From Candidatus Flexifilum breve (GTDB lineage: Bacteria > Chloroflexota > Anaerolineae > Aggregatilineales > Phototrophicaceae): a DNA stretch of 64,000 nt. Below the pieces are notes generated by a model that was given only the letters and a program-made list of their open reading frames with translations, did no database searches and was not told the DNA's origin. The stretch covers positions 868,001 through 932,000 of the forward strand of contig JADKGC010000001.1 of assembly GCA_016717205.1 (NCBI GenBank), read 5' to 3'. The translations under genes were made by a program, and so were the position numbers. How positions within the stretch are numbered: the stretch's first letter is position 1; each line of letters begins with the position of its first letter. Of this stretch, positions 39,794-48,834 are shown in pieces.

Positions 39794-41284
39794 ATGCGTC
39801 AGACCGTTATCTTCTACAATCCGATCAGCACATCGCCGGGGAAGCAGCGCCTGCCATTGTCCCTACTGGCCGTCTCCGCGGTGATTGCGGACGATTACGA
39901 CGTGGAGTTCATCGACGGCAACCTGATCGCCGATCCCGCCGCCGCCATCATCGAACGGGCACGCGCGACCAAAGCCAAGCTGCTGGCGGTGACCGTCATG
40001 CCCGGCCCGCAGATTCGGCAGGCCGTGCCCGTGTGTAAGCGCGTCAAAGCGGCGCTGCCCGACCTGACAATCCTGTGGGGCGGCTACTTCCCCACGCAGC
40101 ATTATGAGGTCACGCTGCGCGATGGTTGTGTCGATTACATCATTCAGGGGCAAGGCGAAGCGCCCTTCCGCACGTTCGTGGATCGGCTGCATACGGGCGG
40201 CTCGCTGACCGATATCCCCTCGCTCGTGCATCGCCGCGGCGACGACATCATCGTCAACGACCGCGCGCCCGTCGTCTCGCTCAACAAACTGCCGTGGTTT
40301 CCCTACGACCGCCTCGACGTGAACCGTTACGTCGGCCAGAGTTATCTTGGGAACCGCGTACTCTCGCACAATACGTCGTTTGGCTGCCCATTCGCCTGCA
40401 ACTTCTGCGCGGTCGTCGCGCTGGCGAACCGCCGCTGGATTCCTGAAAGCGCCGAACGCGTTGCCAACATCGTCGAGCACATGCATAAAACGTGGCACAT
40501 CGACGGGCTGGAATTTCATGACATGGATTTCTTCGTGCAGGAGAGCCGCACCGCCGAATTCGCCGAACGGGTGGTGCATTTCGCGGGCGATTCGATCCGC
40601 TGGTGGGGCTTAGGCCGCGTCGACACGTTGATGAGCTACAGCGACGACTCATGGCGAAAAATGCAGAAAAGCGGCCTCAAGATGGTGTTCATGGGCGCGG
40701 AGAGCGGCAGCGACGAAACGCTCAAGCGCATGAACAAAGGCGGCAATTCCGGCACGGCGCAGACACTGGCGCTAGTCGAACGCATGAAGCATTTCGGCAT
40801 CGTGCCGGAACTCTCGTTTGTGCTCGGCAACCCGCCCGACCCCGCCGCCGACATCGAAGCAACCATCAAGTTCATCCGCAAAATCAAGACGATCAACCCG
40901 GCCACCGAACTGGTGCTGTATATCTATACACCCGTACCACAGGAAGGCAGTATCCTTCTAGACGAAGCGGAAAAACTCGGCTTTCGCTTCCCCACGACGC
41001 TTGATCAATGGGCCAGCGATGAATGGGCGAAGTTTGCCATGCGGCGCGACCCGGGTACGCCGTGGTTCAAGGATCAGGTCCGGTCGCGGGTCCGCTCATT
41101 CGAGTCGGTGATCAACGCCTACTACCCAACCGTTACGGACATGCGTCTCAAAGGGAATTACCGCCATTTGCTCAAAGCGTTAAGCGGTTGGCGCTACCGG
41201 TTGGAATTCTACGATTGGCCGTATGAACTGAAAGCCTTGCAGCGTGTGATTCATTACCGCCGTCCCGAAACGACGGGTTTCTAG
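39794..41284 (+). CDS. B12-binding-domain radical SAM protein
   Basis: 496 residues from the ATG at 39794, with GGGGAGG upstream; the longer frame starts in repeats. N-terminal Rossmann-like B12-type domain (1-140; ADDYDVEFIDGN, LTILWGGYFPTQHYEVTLRD), then a radical SAM core with FGCPFACNFCAVVAL holding the three cluster cysteines, and GLEFHDMDFFVQ and GAESGSDETLKRMNKGG in the barrel. No DXHXXG cobalamin motif is seen, so cofactor use is uncertain. Relatives methylate or rearrange carbon skeletons in lipid, hopanoid and antibiotic pathways. The downstream metallo-beta-lactamase gene is 17 bp away and probably co-transcribed. Confidence 0.8.
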   Translation: MRQTVIFYNPISTSPGKQRLPLSLLAVSAVIADDYDVEFIDGNLIADPAAAIIERARATKAKLLAVTVMPGPQIRQAVPVCKRVKAALPDLTILWGGYFPTQHYEVTLRDGCVDYIIQGQGEAPFRTFVDRLHTGGSLTDIPSLVHRRGDDIIVNDRAPVVSLNKLPWFPYDRLDVNRYVGQSYLGNRVLSHNTSFGCPFACNFCAVVALANRRWIPESAERVANIVEHMHKTWHIDGLEFHDMDFFVQESRTAEFAERVVHFAGDSIRWWGLGRVDTLMSYSDDSWRKMQKSGLKMVFMGAESGSDETLKRMNKGGNSGTAQTLALVERMKHFGIVPELSFVLGNPPDPAADIEATIKFIRKIKTINPATELVLYIYTPVPQEGSILLDEAEKLGFRFPTTLDQWASDEWAKFAMRRDPGTPWFKDQVRSRVRSFESVINAYYPTVTDMRLKGNYRHLLKALSGWRYRLEFYDWPYELKALQRVIHYRRPETTGF

Positions 41285-41301
41285 AGGAGCGTCTTACCCC
41301 T

Positions 41302-42000
41302 ATGCAGCAAATTCTGCCTAACCTCTATACGTTCAGCGGCTTGCTGGTCGGGCGCGTCTACCTGATTGATGACGGCGGCGAGCTAACCATCATCGATGCG
41401 GGACTCGCGTCGGCGGGTCAGAAGATTCTCCAGCAGTTGGCCGCGGCGAACTATCAGCCGTCACAGGTCAAGCGTATCATCATCACCCACGCCCACCCCG
41501 ATCACATCGGCTCGCTCAAAGCGTTGGCCGAAGCGACGGGCGCGCAGGTGATCGCCTCGGCGGAAGAGGCCGAGGTGATCGAAGGCCGCACCCTCGGCAA
41601 GCTGCCCGACCCCGCTACACTGCCCGCCATCTACCGGATGATCCCCATGAAACCCTCGCCCTTCCCACCGACCCCCGTCGGGCGCATCGTTCAAGAGGGG
41701 GAAGTGATTGACGTGTTCGGCGGACTGCGCGTGGTCGCGACGCCCGGGCACGCGCCGGGGCAAATCGCCTTGTATCAGCCGGAGAAGAAGCTGATCATCA
41801 CGGGCGACACGCTCATGCACATGCTCGGCCTGCGCTTGCCAATGGTCATGGCGACGCCGGATATGCCCCAAGCCAAGCAGTCGATCCGCAAGCTGTGTGA
41901 TATGGACATCGAAATCGTGCTGTTTGGACACGGCGAGCCGATTATGAGCGGTGGCAGAGAGCAGATTCGCGCCTTCGCGCGCTCCCGTGGCATTCTCTGA
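41302..42000 (+). CDS. Metallo-beta-lactamase-fold hydrolase
   Basis: 232 residues with the full metal site: THAHPDHIGS (HXHXDH), VVATPGHAPGQIAL (His), IITGDTLMH (Asp), and LFGHGEPIMSGG (His). An AGGAG ribosome site precedes the ATG. The pattern is that of glyoxalase II/quorum-lactonase-like hydrolases. The substrate cannot be read from sequence. A glyoxalase-type activity would pair with the methylglyoxal synthase genes 5 kb away, but that is speculative. Confidence 0.82.
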   Translation: MQQILPNLYTFSGLLVGRVYLIDDGGELTIIDAGLASAGQKILQQLAAANYQPSQVKRIIITHAHPDHIGSLKALAEATGAQVIASAEEAEVIEGRTLGKLPDPATLPAIYRMIPMKPSPFPPTPVGRIVQEGEVIDVFGGLRVVATPGHAPGQIALYQPEKKLIITGDTLMHMLGLRLPMVMATPDMPQAKQSIRKLCDMDIEIVLFGHGEPIMSGGREQIRAFARSRGIL

Positions 42001-42007
42001 TCCGGTG

Positions 42008-42035
42008 TTGTCACTGTCTAGGATTGCGCTATACT
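42008..42035 (+). promoter_or_regulatory. Promoter of the cytochrome c lipoprotein gene
   Basis: TTGTCA (42008-42013) and TATACT (42030-42035) with a 16-bp spacer, 49 bp before the ATG at 42085. Confidence 0.55.
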
Positions 42036-42084
42036 CATCAGACTTGTTCAACTTATCACAAATATGCGCTCTAGAGAGGAAGAC

Positions 42085-42732
42085 ATGAGCCGAATTAGCT
42101 TTGTGCTGCTGGTGGTACTGGCAGCATTCCTCGCCGCTGCGTGTGGCACCGTCGCGACTCCCGAATGGGCCGAAGAAGCTCAGGGGACACAGGCGGCGCT
42201 GCTGGCGACAGACGAGCATTTGACCGCGATTGCGCCGACGGCCACGCCGCTCCCGCCGACGGCCACGCCCGTTCCGCCCACCGCGACACCTGTCCCACCG
42301 ACGGCCACCCCGGTTCCGCCAACTGAAACGCCTGTCCCGCCGCCAGCCACGACCGCGCCGACCGAAGCGCCCGCCGCAGCCGCCGCTGATCCGCTGGCGA
42401 ACGCCGATCCGGCGAATGGTCAGGCTGTCTTCAACGCGACGCACGATACCGCGCAGGGTCCGTGGGCGTGCTCGACCTGCCATTCGGTCACTGCCGACGA
42501 ACTGCGTCTGGTTGGCCCCGGCCTGTACAACGTCAGCGTGCGCGCGGAAACCTACGGCACGGGTCAGACGGCGTACGACTACATCCACACGTCAATCATT
42601 CACCCGAACGACTTCATCGCCCCCGGCGATCCGCCCTACCCGCCCGGTCTGATGCCGCAGAACTTCGAAGAAGTGCTGACGGAGCAGGAAATCAACGACG
42701 TGATCGCCTACCTGTTCACGCTGAAAGACTGA
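42085..42732 (+). CDS. Cytochrome c lipoprotein with Thr-Pro stalk
   Basis: 215 residues from the ATG at 42085, with GAGGAAG upstream. Lipobox VVLAAFLAAACG, then a stalk of repeated PTATPVPP units (about 50-95), then a class I cytochrome c domain with the heme site WACSTCHSV (CXXCH), and a distal Met in PPGLMPQNFEEVLTEQEIND. So one c-type heme is held away from the membrane surface on a flexible arm. A periplasmic or outer-face electron carrier is likely. No oxidase genes are adjacent. Confidence 0.88.
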   Translation: MSRISFVLLVVLAAFLAAACGTVATPEWAEEAQGTQAALLATDEHLTAIAPTATPLPPTATPVPPTATPVPPTATPVPPTETPVPPPATTAPTEAPAAAAADPLANADPANGQAVFNATHDTAQGPWACSTCHSVTADELRLVGPGLYNVSVRAETYGTGQTAYDYIHTSIIHPNDFIAPGDPPYPPGLMPQNFEEVLTEQEINDVIAYLFTLKD

Positions 42733-42882
42733 GTTCGAAACGGGCGAGGCAAGAAGGTGTTTAAAAGCATCCTTACCCTTTCCGTCAGCGGACGCAATCA
42801 TGGCGTCCCTACCAAGCCATATTCGGCTGGCAGGCCTGGGCCCCCTGGGGGGCGCACTACATTAAAAGAGACTAACAAAAAC

Positions 42883-42902
42883 GGACGCTCGCTTGAGCGT
42901 CC
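42883..42902. terminator. Hairpin between convergent cytochrome and kinase genes
   Basis: GGACGCTC and GAGCGTCC pair around GCTT, extended by flanking AAAC/GTTT to 12 bp. It belongs to the GGACGC repeat family and may act as a bidirectional terminator. Confidence 0.45.
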
Positions 42903-42985
42903 GTTTCGATTCTGGCTTGTGACTGAGGAGGCCGATCTTCCCCTCTCCTCTTTTCGAAGAGGGGACAGAGGGGTGAGGTCAGTAT

Positions 42986-44746
42986 TTACAGCTTGATCGT
43001 CTCGCCTTCGTCATCGTCCGCTAGCGTGAGATCAGGTTCGGTGAGCGGCAGCGCAATGTAGACCGCCGTCCCCACACCCGGTACGCTGCGCACGGTGATC
43101 GCACCGCCGTGCGCCTCGATAATCGTCTTGCTGATGGTCAAGCCTTGCCCCGTACCCGGCACCCGCAGCGGCCGTCCACTCTTCGCGACCGGATTACCGC
43201 GGTAGAAGCGCGTGAAAACATGCGGCAGTTCGTCGGGATGAATGCCCGCGCCGTTGTCGCGCAGCCGCAGCCGCGCCATACCGTTATCTTCGCCCTTCAC
43301 TTCCAGCGTGATGATGCCGCCGGGCGGGGTGTACTTGACCGAGTTATCGACGATGTTGCCGATGGCCCAGCGCAAGCGGCGTTCATCACCAAGCACGGTC
43401 AGCCCCGGCTTCTCGATCTCCACGCGCAGTTCGATGTTCGCCGCGCCCGCCGCCGGACGCCATTCGTTCGCAATCGCATAGATCAGCGCGTCCAGCGGGA
43501 GCGGACGCTGCGCCGCCTTAACCGCCTCCGCGTCGATCTCGGCGTTCACTTCGCGAAGTTCGACGATCAGCTTTTGCAGCGTGCCCGCGTGCCGCCCGAT
43601 CTCACGCGGCAGCGTCCGCTCATCGGCTTTAGCAGCTTCCGTCAGCGGATCACTCACCTCAGTCACCAGTTGATTGAACAGCGTTTCGCGGGCGCGTTCG
43701 CGCTTCGCTTCTTCGGTCACATCGCGCACGAGCGTCACCGTGCCGACGCGCTGTTCCGCCAGCGAGATCACCGCCACCGACTGCGCGCTGAGCGTGCGCC
43801 CCTCGGCTTCGATGCGGCGCGGTTCGCCGAGCATGCGCAGCCCGGGCGCCATCGGCGCGCCGAGTGTGTCGGTCACGTTGGCAGTCGCCGCCTGGGTCAG
43901 CGCCTGCTCGGTTTGCAGCAGGCTTTTCGCCCGGTCATTCATAAACGTGACGCTGCCGCTCATATCCTGTACGATGACGCCATCCGGCAGCGCTTCGAGC
44001 ACACCCGTGAGGTGCGCAATTTCGCGGCGCTGGCGGCGCAGTGAATCGCGCAGGCCGTCATGCCGTTCGCGGACTTTGTCGGCATATTGATCAATCGCAT
44101 AACCCAACGCGCCGATCTCGTCGCCGGGCGTCATGCCCGTGCGCACGTCGAGATCGCCCGCCGCCAGCGATTCGGCCACCCGACGCACTTTGTTGACGCG
44201 TTCCAGCACCACATTTGTAATCAGGAACACGGCGATCACCGCGACGGCGGCCACCGTCACCAGCGTCAGCGTGATCAACTGCCCGGTGACCTCCGCCGCG
44301 AACGGCGCGCTTTCCGGGATGAGCACGGCAATGGTCGTCATCTCTTCGAGCGAGAAAGCTTCGGTGTAGTACACCCGCCCGTTAATGGTCGGCGTCTGCA
44401 CGCCATCGGTCAGCACGTAGGGATAGAAATCATCCGGCAAAGGGATCGTCGAGCCGACCCAGCGCCCCACCGAATTGATCGCGACATCGGCAATGGTGGA
44501 ACCGCGGAGCGTCGTCAGCGCCCCATTAATGTCGCCAGAGCGGAACTGGGGCAGCGCATCCTCAACCCGCGTCTGCACATCGGCGACCGCCGCATGCAGC
44601 ACATTCACCCGCGACATTTCCGACCCGCTCGCGAGCCCACGCGACAGCGCGTACACGGAAATCATCGTGAGAATCAAAATCACGGCGAAGATGGGCACGA
44701 TCAAGCGCCAGCGCAGCGAGACAAAGCGGGTTGACGATGCGGTCAT
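42986..44746 (-). CDS. HAMP-PAS histidine-kinase-like protein lacking the usual phosphoacceptor His
   Basis: 586 residues. Two membrane segments (about 15-35 and 155-178) flank an extracytoplasmic sensor. HAMP follows (about 180-230, RVAESLAAGDLDVRTGMTPG), then PAS (about 250-350, LEALPDGVIVQDMSGSVTFM). Where SHELRTPL is expected in the dimerisation helix it reads FNQLVTEVSDPLTEAAK, with no His. The ATPase domain is well conserved: NIVDNSVKYTPPGG, LRDNGAGIHP, and PGTGQGLTISKTII. No response regulator is adjacent. It may signal by a noncanonical site, act on another kinase, or be a pseudokinase. Confidence 0.8.
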   Translation of the reverse strand: MTASSTRFVSLRWRLIVPIFAVILILTMISVYALSRGLASGSEMSRVNVLHAAVADVQTRVEDALPQFRSGDINGALTTLRGSTIADVAINSVGRWVGSTIPLPDDFYPYVLTDGVQTPTINGRVYYTEAFSLEEMTTIAVLIPESAPFAAEVTGQLITLTLVTVAAVAVIAVFLITNVVLERVNKVRRVAESLAAGDLDVRTGMTPGDEIGALGYAIDQYADKVRERHDGLRDSLRRQRREIAHLTGVLEALPDGVIVQDMSGSVTFMNDRAKSLLQTEQALTQAATANVTDTLGAPMAPGLRMLGEPRRIEAEGRTLSAQSVAVISLAEQRVGTVTLVRDVTEEAKRERARETLFNQLVTEVSDPLTEAAKADERTLPREIGRHAGTLQKLIVELREVNAEIDAEAVKAAQRPLPLDALIYAIANEWRPAAGAANIELRVEIEKPGLTVLGDERRLRWAIGNIVDNSVKYTPPGGIITLEVKGEDNGMARLRLRDNGAGIHPDELPHVFTRFYRGNPVAKSGRPLRVPGTGQGLTISKTIIEAHGGAITVRSVPGVGTAVYIALPLTEPDLTLADDDEGETIKL

Positions 44747-44909
44747 GAATACCCCTTAGCAGACATAGGCTCATTATCCTACGGATTGCGCGTCTACGGC
44801 AAGGTTAAGCGGCTGAGCGCACAATTTTAGAATTCGTTTAGAAACCTTTGCCATCCGCTTGATGATCTCCATGTACTCTATCACTATTGTCCATCATGGG
44901 AGAGATATA

Positions 44910-45635
44910 GTGGAACTCATCGGTCGCGCTGATGTGCATATGCACACCAACATCAGCGACGGTACCGGCACAGTCCAGCAGATGCTAGACACTGCCGCTC
45001 GTCTGGGCACGCTCGACGTGATCGCCATAACCGACCATGACCGCGTCAGCGCGAGTCTGTGGGCGTACCAGCACCGCCATCTCTATCCGTTTGACATCAT
45101 TCCCGGCACTGAAGTCACCAGCGCCGACGGGCATGTTCTCGGCTTGTGGGTCACCGAGCCGATCAAGAAAGGCATGTCGCTCGCCGAAACGACCGCGGCG
45201 ATTCATGCGCAGGGCGGCATCGCCATCCTCGCGCATCCCTTCGAGGTGACTATCGCCCCGCACACCCTGCGGCGCTACTTTTCACAACCCGAAGGGTTAA
45301 TACAGTTGGGAATAGATGCCGTCGAAGTGTTCAACGCAGGCGCACTCACACGGGGCTGCAATTGGCTGGCGCAGCGCGTGTTTGATCGAGTGGCGCTGCC
45401 GCAGGTGGGGAACAGCGACGCGCATACGCCCGATTGTATCGGCACAGGTTACACCCGTTTTAGAGGCAGCACCGCGGACGACCTGCGTGAGTCAATTACG
45501 CAGGGTTGGACGACGGCTGAGGGCAAACGATGGCCAGTGATTACCTACTTGAAACTCATGCGTACCACGATTCAGTGGAATCGGAGCGTGTATTTGGAGA
45601 CGAAAGCGCCTTCGACACGCCCAACCTTGACCTAG
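44910..45635 (+). CDS. PHP-domain phosphoesterase
   Basis: 241 residues from a GTG at 44910, with GGGAGAG just upstream (an ATG at 44859 is possible). All PHP metal motifs are present: ADVHMHTNISDG, AITDHD, GTEVTS, ILAHPFEV, and VGNSDAHTPD. Relatives hydrolyse small phosphates, including histidinol phosphate or nucleoside 3',5'-bisphosphates. The 3' end overlaps the start of the glycosyltransferase gene by about 100 bp, so the two are probably co-translated. Confidence 0.82.
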   Translation: MELIGRADVHMHTNISDGTGTVQQMLDTAARLGTLDVIAITDHDRVSASLWAYQHRHLYPFDIIPGTEVTSADGHVLGLWVTEPIKKGMSLAETTAAIHAQGGIAILAHPFEVTIAPHTLRRYFSQPEGLIQLGIDAVEVFNAGALTRGCNWLAQRVFDRVALPQVGNSDAHTPDCIGTGYTRFRGSTADDLRESITQGWTTAEGKRWPVITYLKLMRTTIQWNRSVYLETKAPSTRPTLT

Positions 45636-46828
45636 TCTTCGACAAAGTCAAGCGGGTCGCCATCTTCGCCGAAGCCTTTCTCCCTAAAGTCGATGGCGTC
45701 TCGAAAACCGCCTACCTCACCTTGCGTTATCTCCAGCGCACCGGGCGCGAAGTCATCGTCTTCGCGCCGGATATTGCGCCTTCATCAGTCCACGGCAGCC
45801 CGGTGATCCCGCTGCCCTCGCTCGGTTTCAGGGCCGCGCCGGAAACGCGCATCGCCCTGCCGCACCCGCTCGTCGTGCAGCACATCACCGACTTCAAGCC
45901 CGACCTGATCCACATGTTCAGCCCCGCCGTGCTCTCGATGAGCGGCATGCTGATGGCGCGGCAGGTCAACGTCCCGGTGATCGCCAACTACCAGACCGAT
46001 CTGCCAAGCTACGCGGCACACTACGGCCTGCCCTTCTTCAGCGGCTTCGTCAACGACTGGCTGCGGCTGATTCACAACGGCTGTCATTTGACGCTCGTGC
46101 CCTCCAATTACACCCTGCGTGAACTGCGCGGCAGCGGCTATCACCGCCTGCGCCGCTGGGGGCGCGGTGTGAACGGGGAACATTTCAACCCCAAGCGTCG
46201 CAGCGCCACGATGCGCGCGCGCCTGCTCAATGGGCGCGATCCCGACTCGCTGCTGTGCATCTATGTGGGGCGCCTGGCGAACGAAAAGCGCGTCGATCTG
46301 CTGCTCAACGTGGCGCGTACCCCGGGCGTCGCGCTGACGATCATCGGCGATGGCGCGCTGCGTCCCGAACTCGAAACGCTGTTCGCCGGGACGAATACCC
46401 ACTTCACGGGCTACCTGTTCGGCGATGATCTGGCGGATGCCTACGCCAGCGCCGACGCTTTCTTCTTCACGGGCGTGAGCGAAACCTTCGGGCAGGTGGT
46501 GCAGGAAGCGCTCGCCAGCGGTCTGCCCGCCGTGATCATCAATCAGGGCGGCATCACCGATCTGGTGGAGCACGGCGTGAACGGCTTCATCTGCACGGAC
46601 GACCCCGCCGAATTCGCCGAAGCCGCCCGCACCCTGCGCGACGATCACGCGCTGCGGCGGCAGATGTCGAGCAGCGCGCGCACGATTGCCGACCGCAACC
46701 CGTGGATGGCGATCATGGCGCAGCTTGAGAATTATTACGCGGAAGCCTATCATTTGAATGCGCGGATGCAGCGGGTCTACCCGCCGCGCTGGAATTTCTT
46801 GAGCTGGCGCATGAGGAGATTGAATTGA
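45530..46828 (+). CDS. GT4-family glycosyltransferase
   Basis: 432 residues from the ATG at 45530; a GTG at 45575 is an alternative, and the core starts at RVAIFAEAFLPKVDGVSKTA (about residue 43). GT-B fold signatures: the acceptor-side IANYQTDLPSYAAHYG, then GRGVNGEHFNP, CIYVGRLANEKRVDLLL, and the EX7E-type ETFGQVVQEALASGLPAV. Resembles sugar-nucleotide-dependent transferases that make glycolipids (sulfoquinovosyl or mannosyl lipid type). It overlaps the PHP gene and, by TTGA, the mgsA start. Confidence 0.85.
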   Translation: MASDYLLETHAYHDSVESERVFGDESAFDTPNLDLVFDKVKRVAIFAEAFLPKVDGVSKTAYLTLRYLQRTGREVIVFAPDIAPSSVHGSPVIPLPSLGFRAAPETRIALPHPLVVQHITDFKPDLIHMFSPAVLSMSGMLMARQVNVPVIANYQTDLPSYAAHYGLPFFSGFVNDWLRLIHNGCHLTLVPSNYTLRELRGSGYHRLRRWGRGVNGEHFNPKRRSATMRARLLNGRDPDSLLCIYVGRLANEKRVDLLLNVARTPGVALTIIGDGALRPELETLFAGTNTHFTGYLFGDDLADAYASADAFFFTGVSETFGQVVQEALASGLPAVIINQGGITDLVEHGVNGFICTDDPAEFAEAARTLRDDHALRRQMSSSARTIADRNPWMAIMAQLENYYAEAYHLNARMQRVYPPRWNFLSWRMRRLN

Positions 46829-47270
46829 CGCAGCGGAAAACGGTCGCCCTGATCGCACACGACAACAAAAAAGACGAAATGATCGCCTTTGCCGCCGAGC
46901 ACAAAGATGTGCTGGAACGCTACGATTTGATCGGCACGGGGACAACGGGCAAGCTCATCAACGAGAAAACGGGTCTGACCGTACAGCGGATGCTCTCTGG
47001 TCCGGTCGGTGGTGACGCGCAGATCGCCGCGCGCGTGGCGGAAGGCAAGGTCGAAGCCGTGTTCTTCTTCATCGATGCGATGGACAAACACCCGCACGAC
47101 CCGGACATCAACTCGCTGCTGCGCATCTGCAATGTGCATAATGTGCCGCTGGCGACCAATCCCGCCACCGCGACCTACATCATTTCGACTAAAGCCCTGT
47201 AACGAGCTTCAACCGCAGAGAGCGCCACGACCGCAGAGAAGGCATCCGAACTCTCTGCGGATTGGCATTC
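46765..47270 (+). repeat. Direct duplication, left copy (GT4 tail + mgsA + leader)
   Basis: About 505 bp matching 51272-51774. It runs from the last ~20 codons of the GT4 gene through all of mgsA into about 65 bp of downstream 'ACCGCAGAGAG' sequence. Differences are scattered and mostly synonymous in mgsA. Confidence 0.8.
46825..47202 (+). CDS. mgsA: Methylglyoxal synthase
   Basis: 125 residues from a TTG overlapping the GT4 stop (TTGA), with GAGGAG six bases upstream. Motifs ALIAHDNKKDEMI (His for phosphate), LIGTGTTGKLI, MLSGPVGGDAQIAARV (catalytic Asp in GGD), FFIDAMDKHPHDPDINSLLR, and ATNPATATYII. It converts dihydroxyacetone phosphate to methylglyoxal plus phosphate, a bypass of lower glycolysis when phosphate is short. 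Co-translation with a glycosyltransferase is unusual. Confidence 0.93.
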   Translation: MTQRKTVALIAHDNKKDEMIAFAAEHKDVLERYDLIGTGTTGKLINEKTGLTVQRMLSGPVGGDAQIAARVAEGKVEAVFFFIDAMDKHPHDPDINSLLRICNVHNVPLATNPATATYIISTKAL

Positions 47271-47641
47271 AAAAACAATGTTTGCTGCGTGCCCCTTGGA
47301 TTAGTTTCTAAGCCAGTGTCCGAAATACGACAAAACAGGCCAAGGCAGGCCAATCGCTCCGTAGAAGGAGTCTTTTTGGGGACAGCGGACGCAATGAATT
47401 GCGTCCCTACGAGAAAAGTGTGGTTGTGTAGGGACGCGATTTATCGCGTCCGCAAAAGCCCAAGACCGACAGGTAACCCGGTTTCACGACATTCTCCGCA
47501 CTTACCGGCCGGCCTTGGCCTTTGGCTGACAAACGGTCATTGGCTTAGTTATACGGTAGAGATTAATATACCTTAATCCAAATCTACGCTGTATTGCCTG
47601 CAGAATATTACTGTTTCAAAGTCCTCTGAGGACCTATATAA
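47203..47641. repeat. Intergenic region with GGACGC palindromes at the left edge of the island
   Basis: No gene. After the duplicated block ends (~47270) it holds palindromes at 47387-47406 (GGACGCAAT/ATTGCGTCC) and 47432-47451 (GGACGCGAT/ATCGCGTCC), each with an outer GTAGGGAC-type flank, before the AT-rich membrane-protein genes begin. Confidence 0.55.
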
Positions 47642-48820
47642 ATGAACTCGCATTCACGCCTAGTCCTTGCTAATTTCTCTGCCATTCTGCTGGTTCTTCT
47701 CATCGTCAGCATCGTTAGCGCCCATCAGATCTACCTTGTCCTTAACCAAGGTTCTGACTATAGTGCGCATCTTCAATTCTGGCAGTACACGCGAGAAACA
47801 GGCAGACTCGTAGTTCCCCACATTCTTTTCCCCTTGATTGCATACAGCGTAGCAGCATTGATGCAAGTTCCAGAGGTATCTGGAGGGCTGATTGTTGGTA
47901 CGCTAGCTCATGTGTTGACCGCAGTTGTTGTCCAATTGCATCTCAAAACCATATTGCCTAAGACGCCTTTCTTTAGCTTGCTAGCTGGCGGTCTAGCTGT
48001 GTGCCTCTCGATCGCCTGCCCCATCTACCTGTTCGCGTTGCCAGATGTGCATTATGGCTATGTATCTGCAACCGTCTGGCATAATCCAACCCTTACGGTC
48101 TCTAAACCATTTATGCTACCACTCTTCTGGTTGGTAACATATTCACTTTATGGTAAGGCAAAAGCAACTCTCAATGGCATTCTGGTCAGTATCATCTTAG
48201 CGACTGTCATTATTTTCGCAAAACCGAGTTACAGCTTAGTCCTATTGCCAGCAACTGTGCTGATTGCGCTTTTCCGCGTAATCCAGAGACAGAAGATTAG
48301 TTGGACAAGCTTAAGTCTAGGATTCATTCTGCCATCTGTTATCATGCTCACAGTGCAATTCATAATGGTATATGACTCGCCTGAAACGAGCGGCAGCATC
48401 ATCTTTAGTCCGTTTGCCTTTGTTAATATGCGTTTAGAATCTCAGTCATTCGCTGCCCTAAGCGCCCTAGTCGCCTCGATTGCCTTTCCCGGAACTGTCT
48501 ATCTGCTCTATTTCCATGCGACTAAAGCTGACTTGCATCTTAACCTCGCTTGGCTGAGTCTTTTGATAGGATTAGGGCAGTATTATTTATTGCTAGAAAC
48601 GGGTGCTCGTGCAGCCGATGGAAACTGGGTATGGGGCGCTCATGCCGCAATGTTTGTGCTCTATGTGGCCACCATTACCTTCTTGCTTCGTCATTACTCA
48701 GCGCGTGGTTTATGGGCAAATGGCCTGCGTAACGTGCGTATCCAAGAGTGGCTTACACTCACTTTGTTTACGTTGAGCGTTGTTTACGGTATGCTGCAGA
48801 TTGGTTATCCTTTACCCTAG
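47642..48820 (+). CDS. Multipass membrane protein (possible lipid-linked-sugar transferase fold)
   Basis: 392 residues with about ten hydrophobic segments across the whole chain. A first loop carries NQGSDYSAHLQFWQYTRETG, an acidic region after the first membrane helix such as GT-C enzymes use for catalysis. No established family is recognised by eye. AT-richer codon use than the GT4 and mgsA genes beside it. The next gene begins within 15 bp of its stop, so the island genes are probably co-transcribed. Confidence 0.6.
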   Translation: MNSHSRLVLANFSAILLVLLIVSIVSAHQIYLVLNQGSDYSAHLQFWQYTRETGRLVVPHILFPLIAYSVAALMQVPEVSGGLIVGTLAHVLTAVVVQLHLKTILPKTPFFSLLAGGLAVCLSIACPIYLFALPDVHYGYVSATVWHNPTLTVSKPFMLPLFWLVTYSLYGKAKATLNGILVSIILATVIIFAKPSYSLVLLPATVLIALFRVIQRQKISWTSLSLGFILPSVIMLTVQFIMVYDSPETSGSIIFSPFAFVNMRLESQSFAALSALVASIAFPGTVYLLYFHATKADLHLNLAWLSLLIGLGQYYLLLETGARAADGNWVWGAHAAMFVLYVATITFLLRHYSARGLWANGLRNVRIQEWLTLTLFTLSVVYGMLQIGYPLP

Positions 48821-48834
48821 GTTCAGCGAAGACT

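Noticed and set aside
41302..47202. Methylglyoxal bypass cluster (metallo-beta-lactamase as glyoxalase II with mgsA)
   Set aside because: The genes are 5 kb apart with unrelated genes between them and no glyoxalase I, so the link is not supported.
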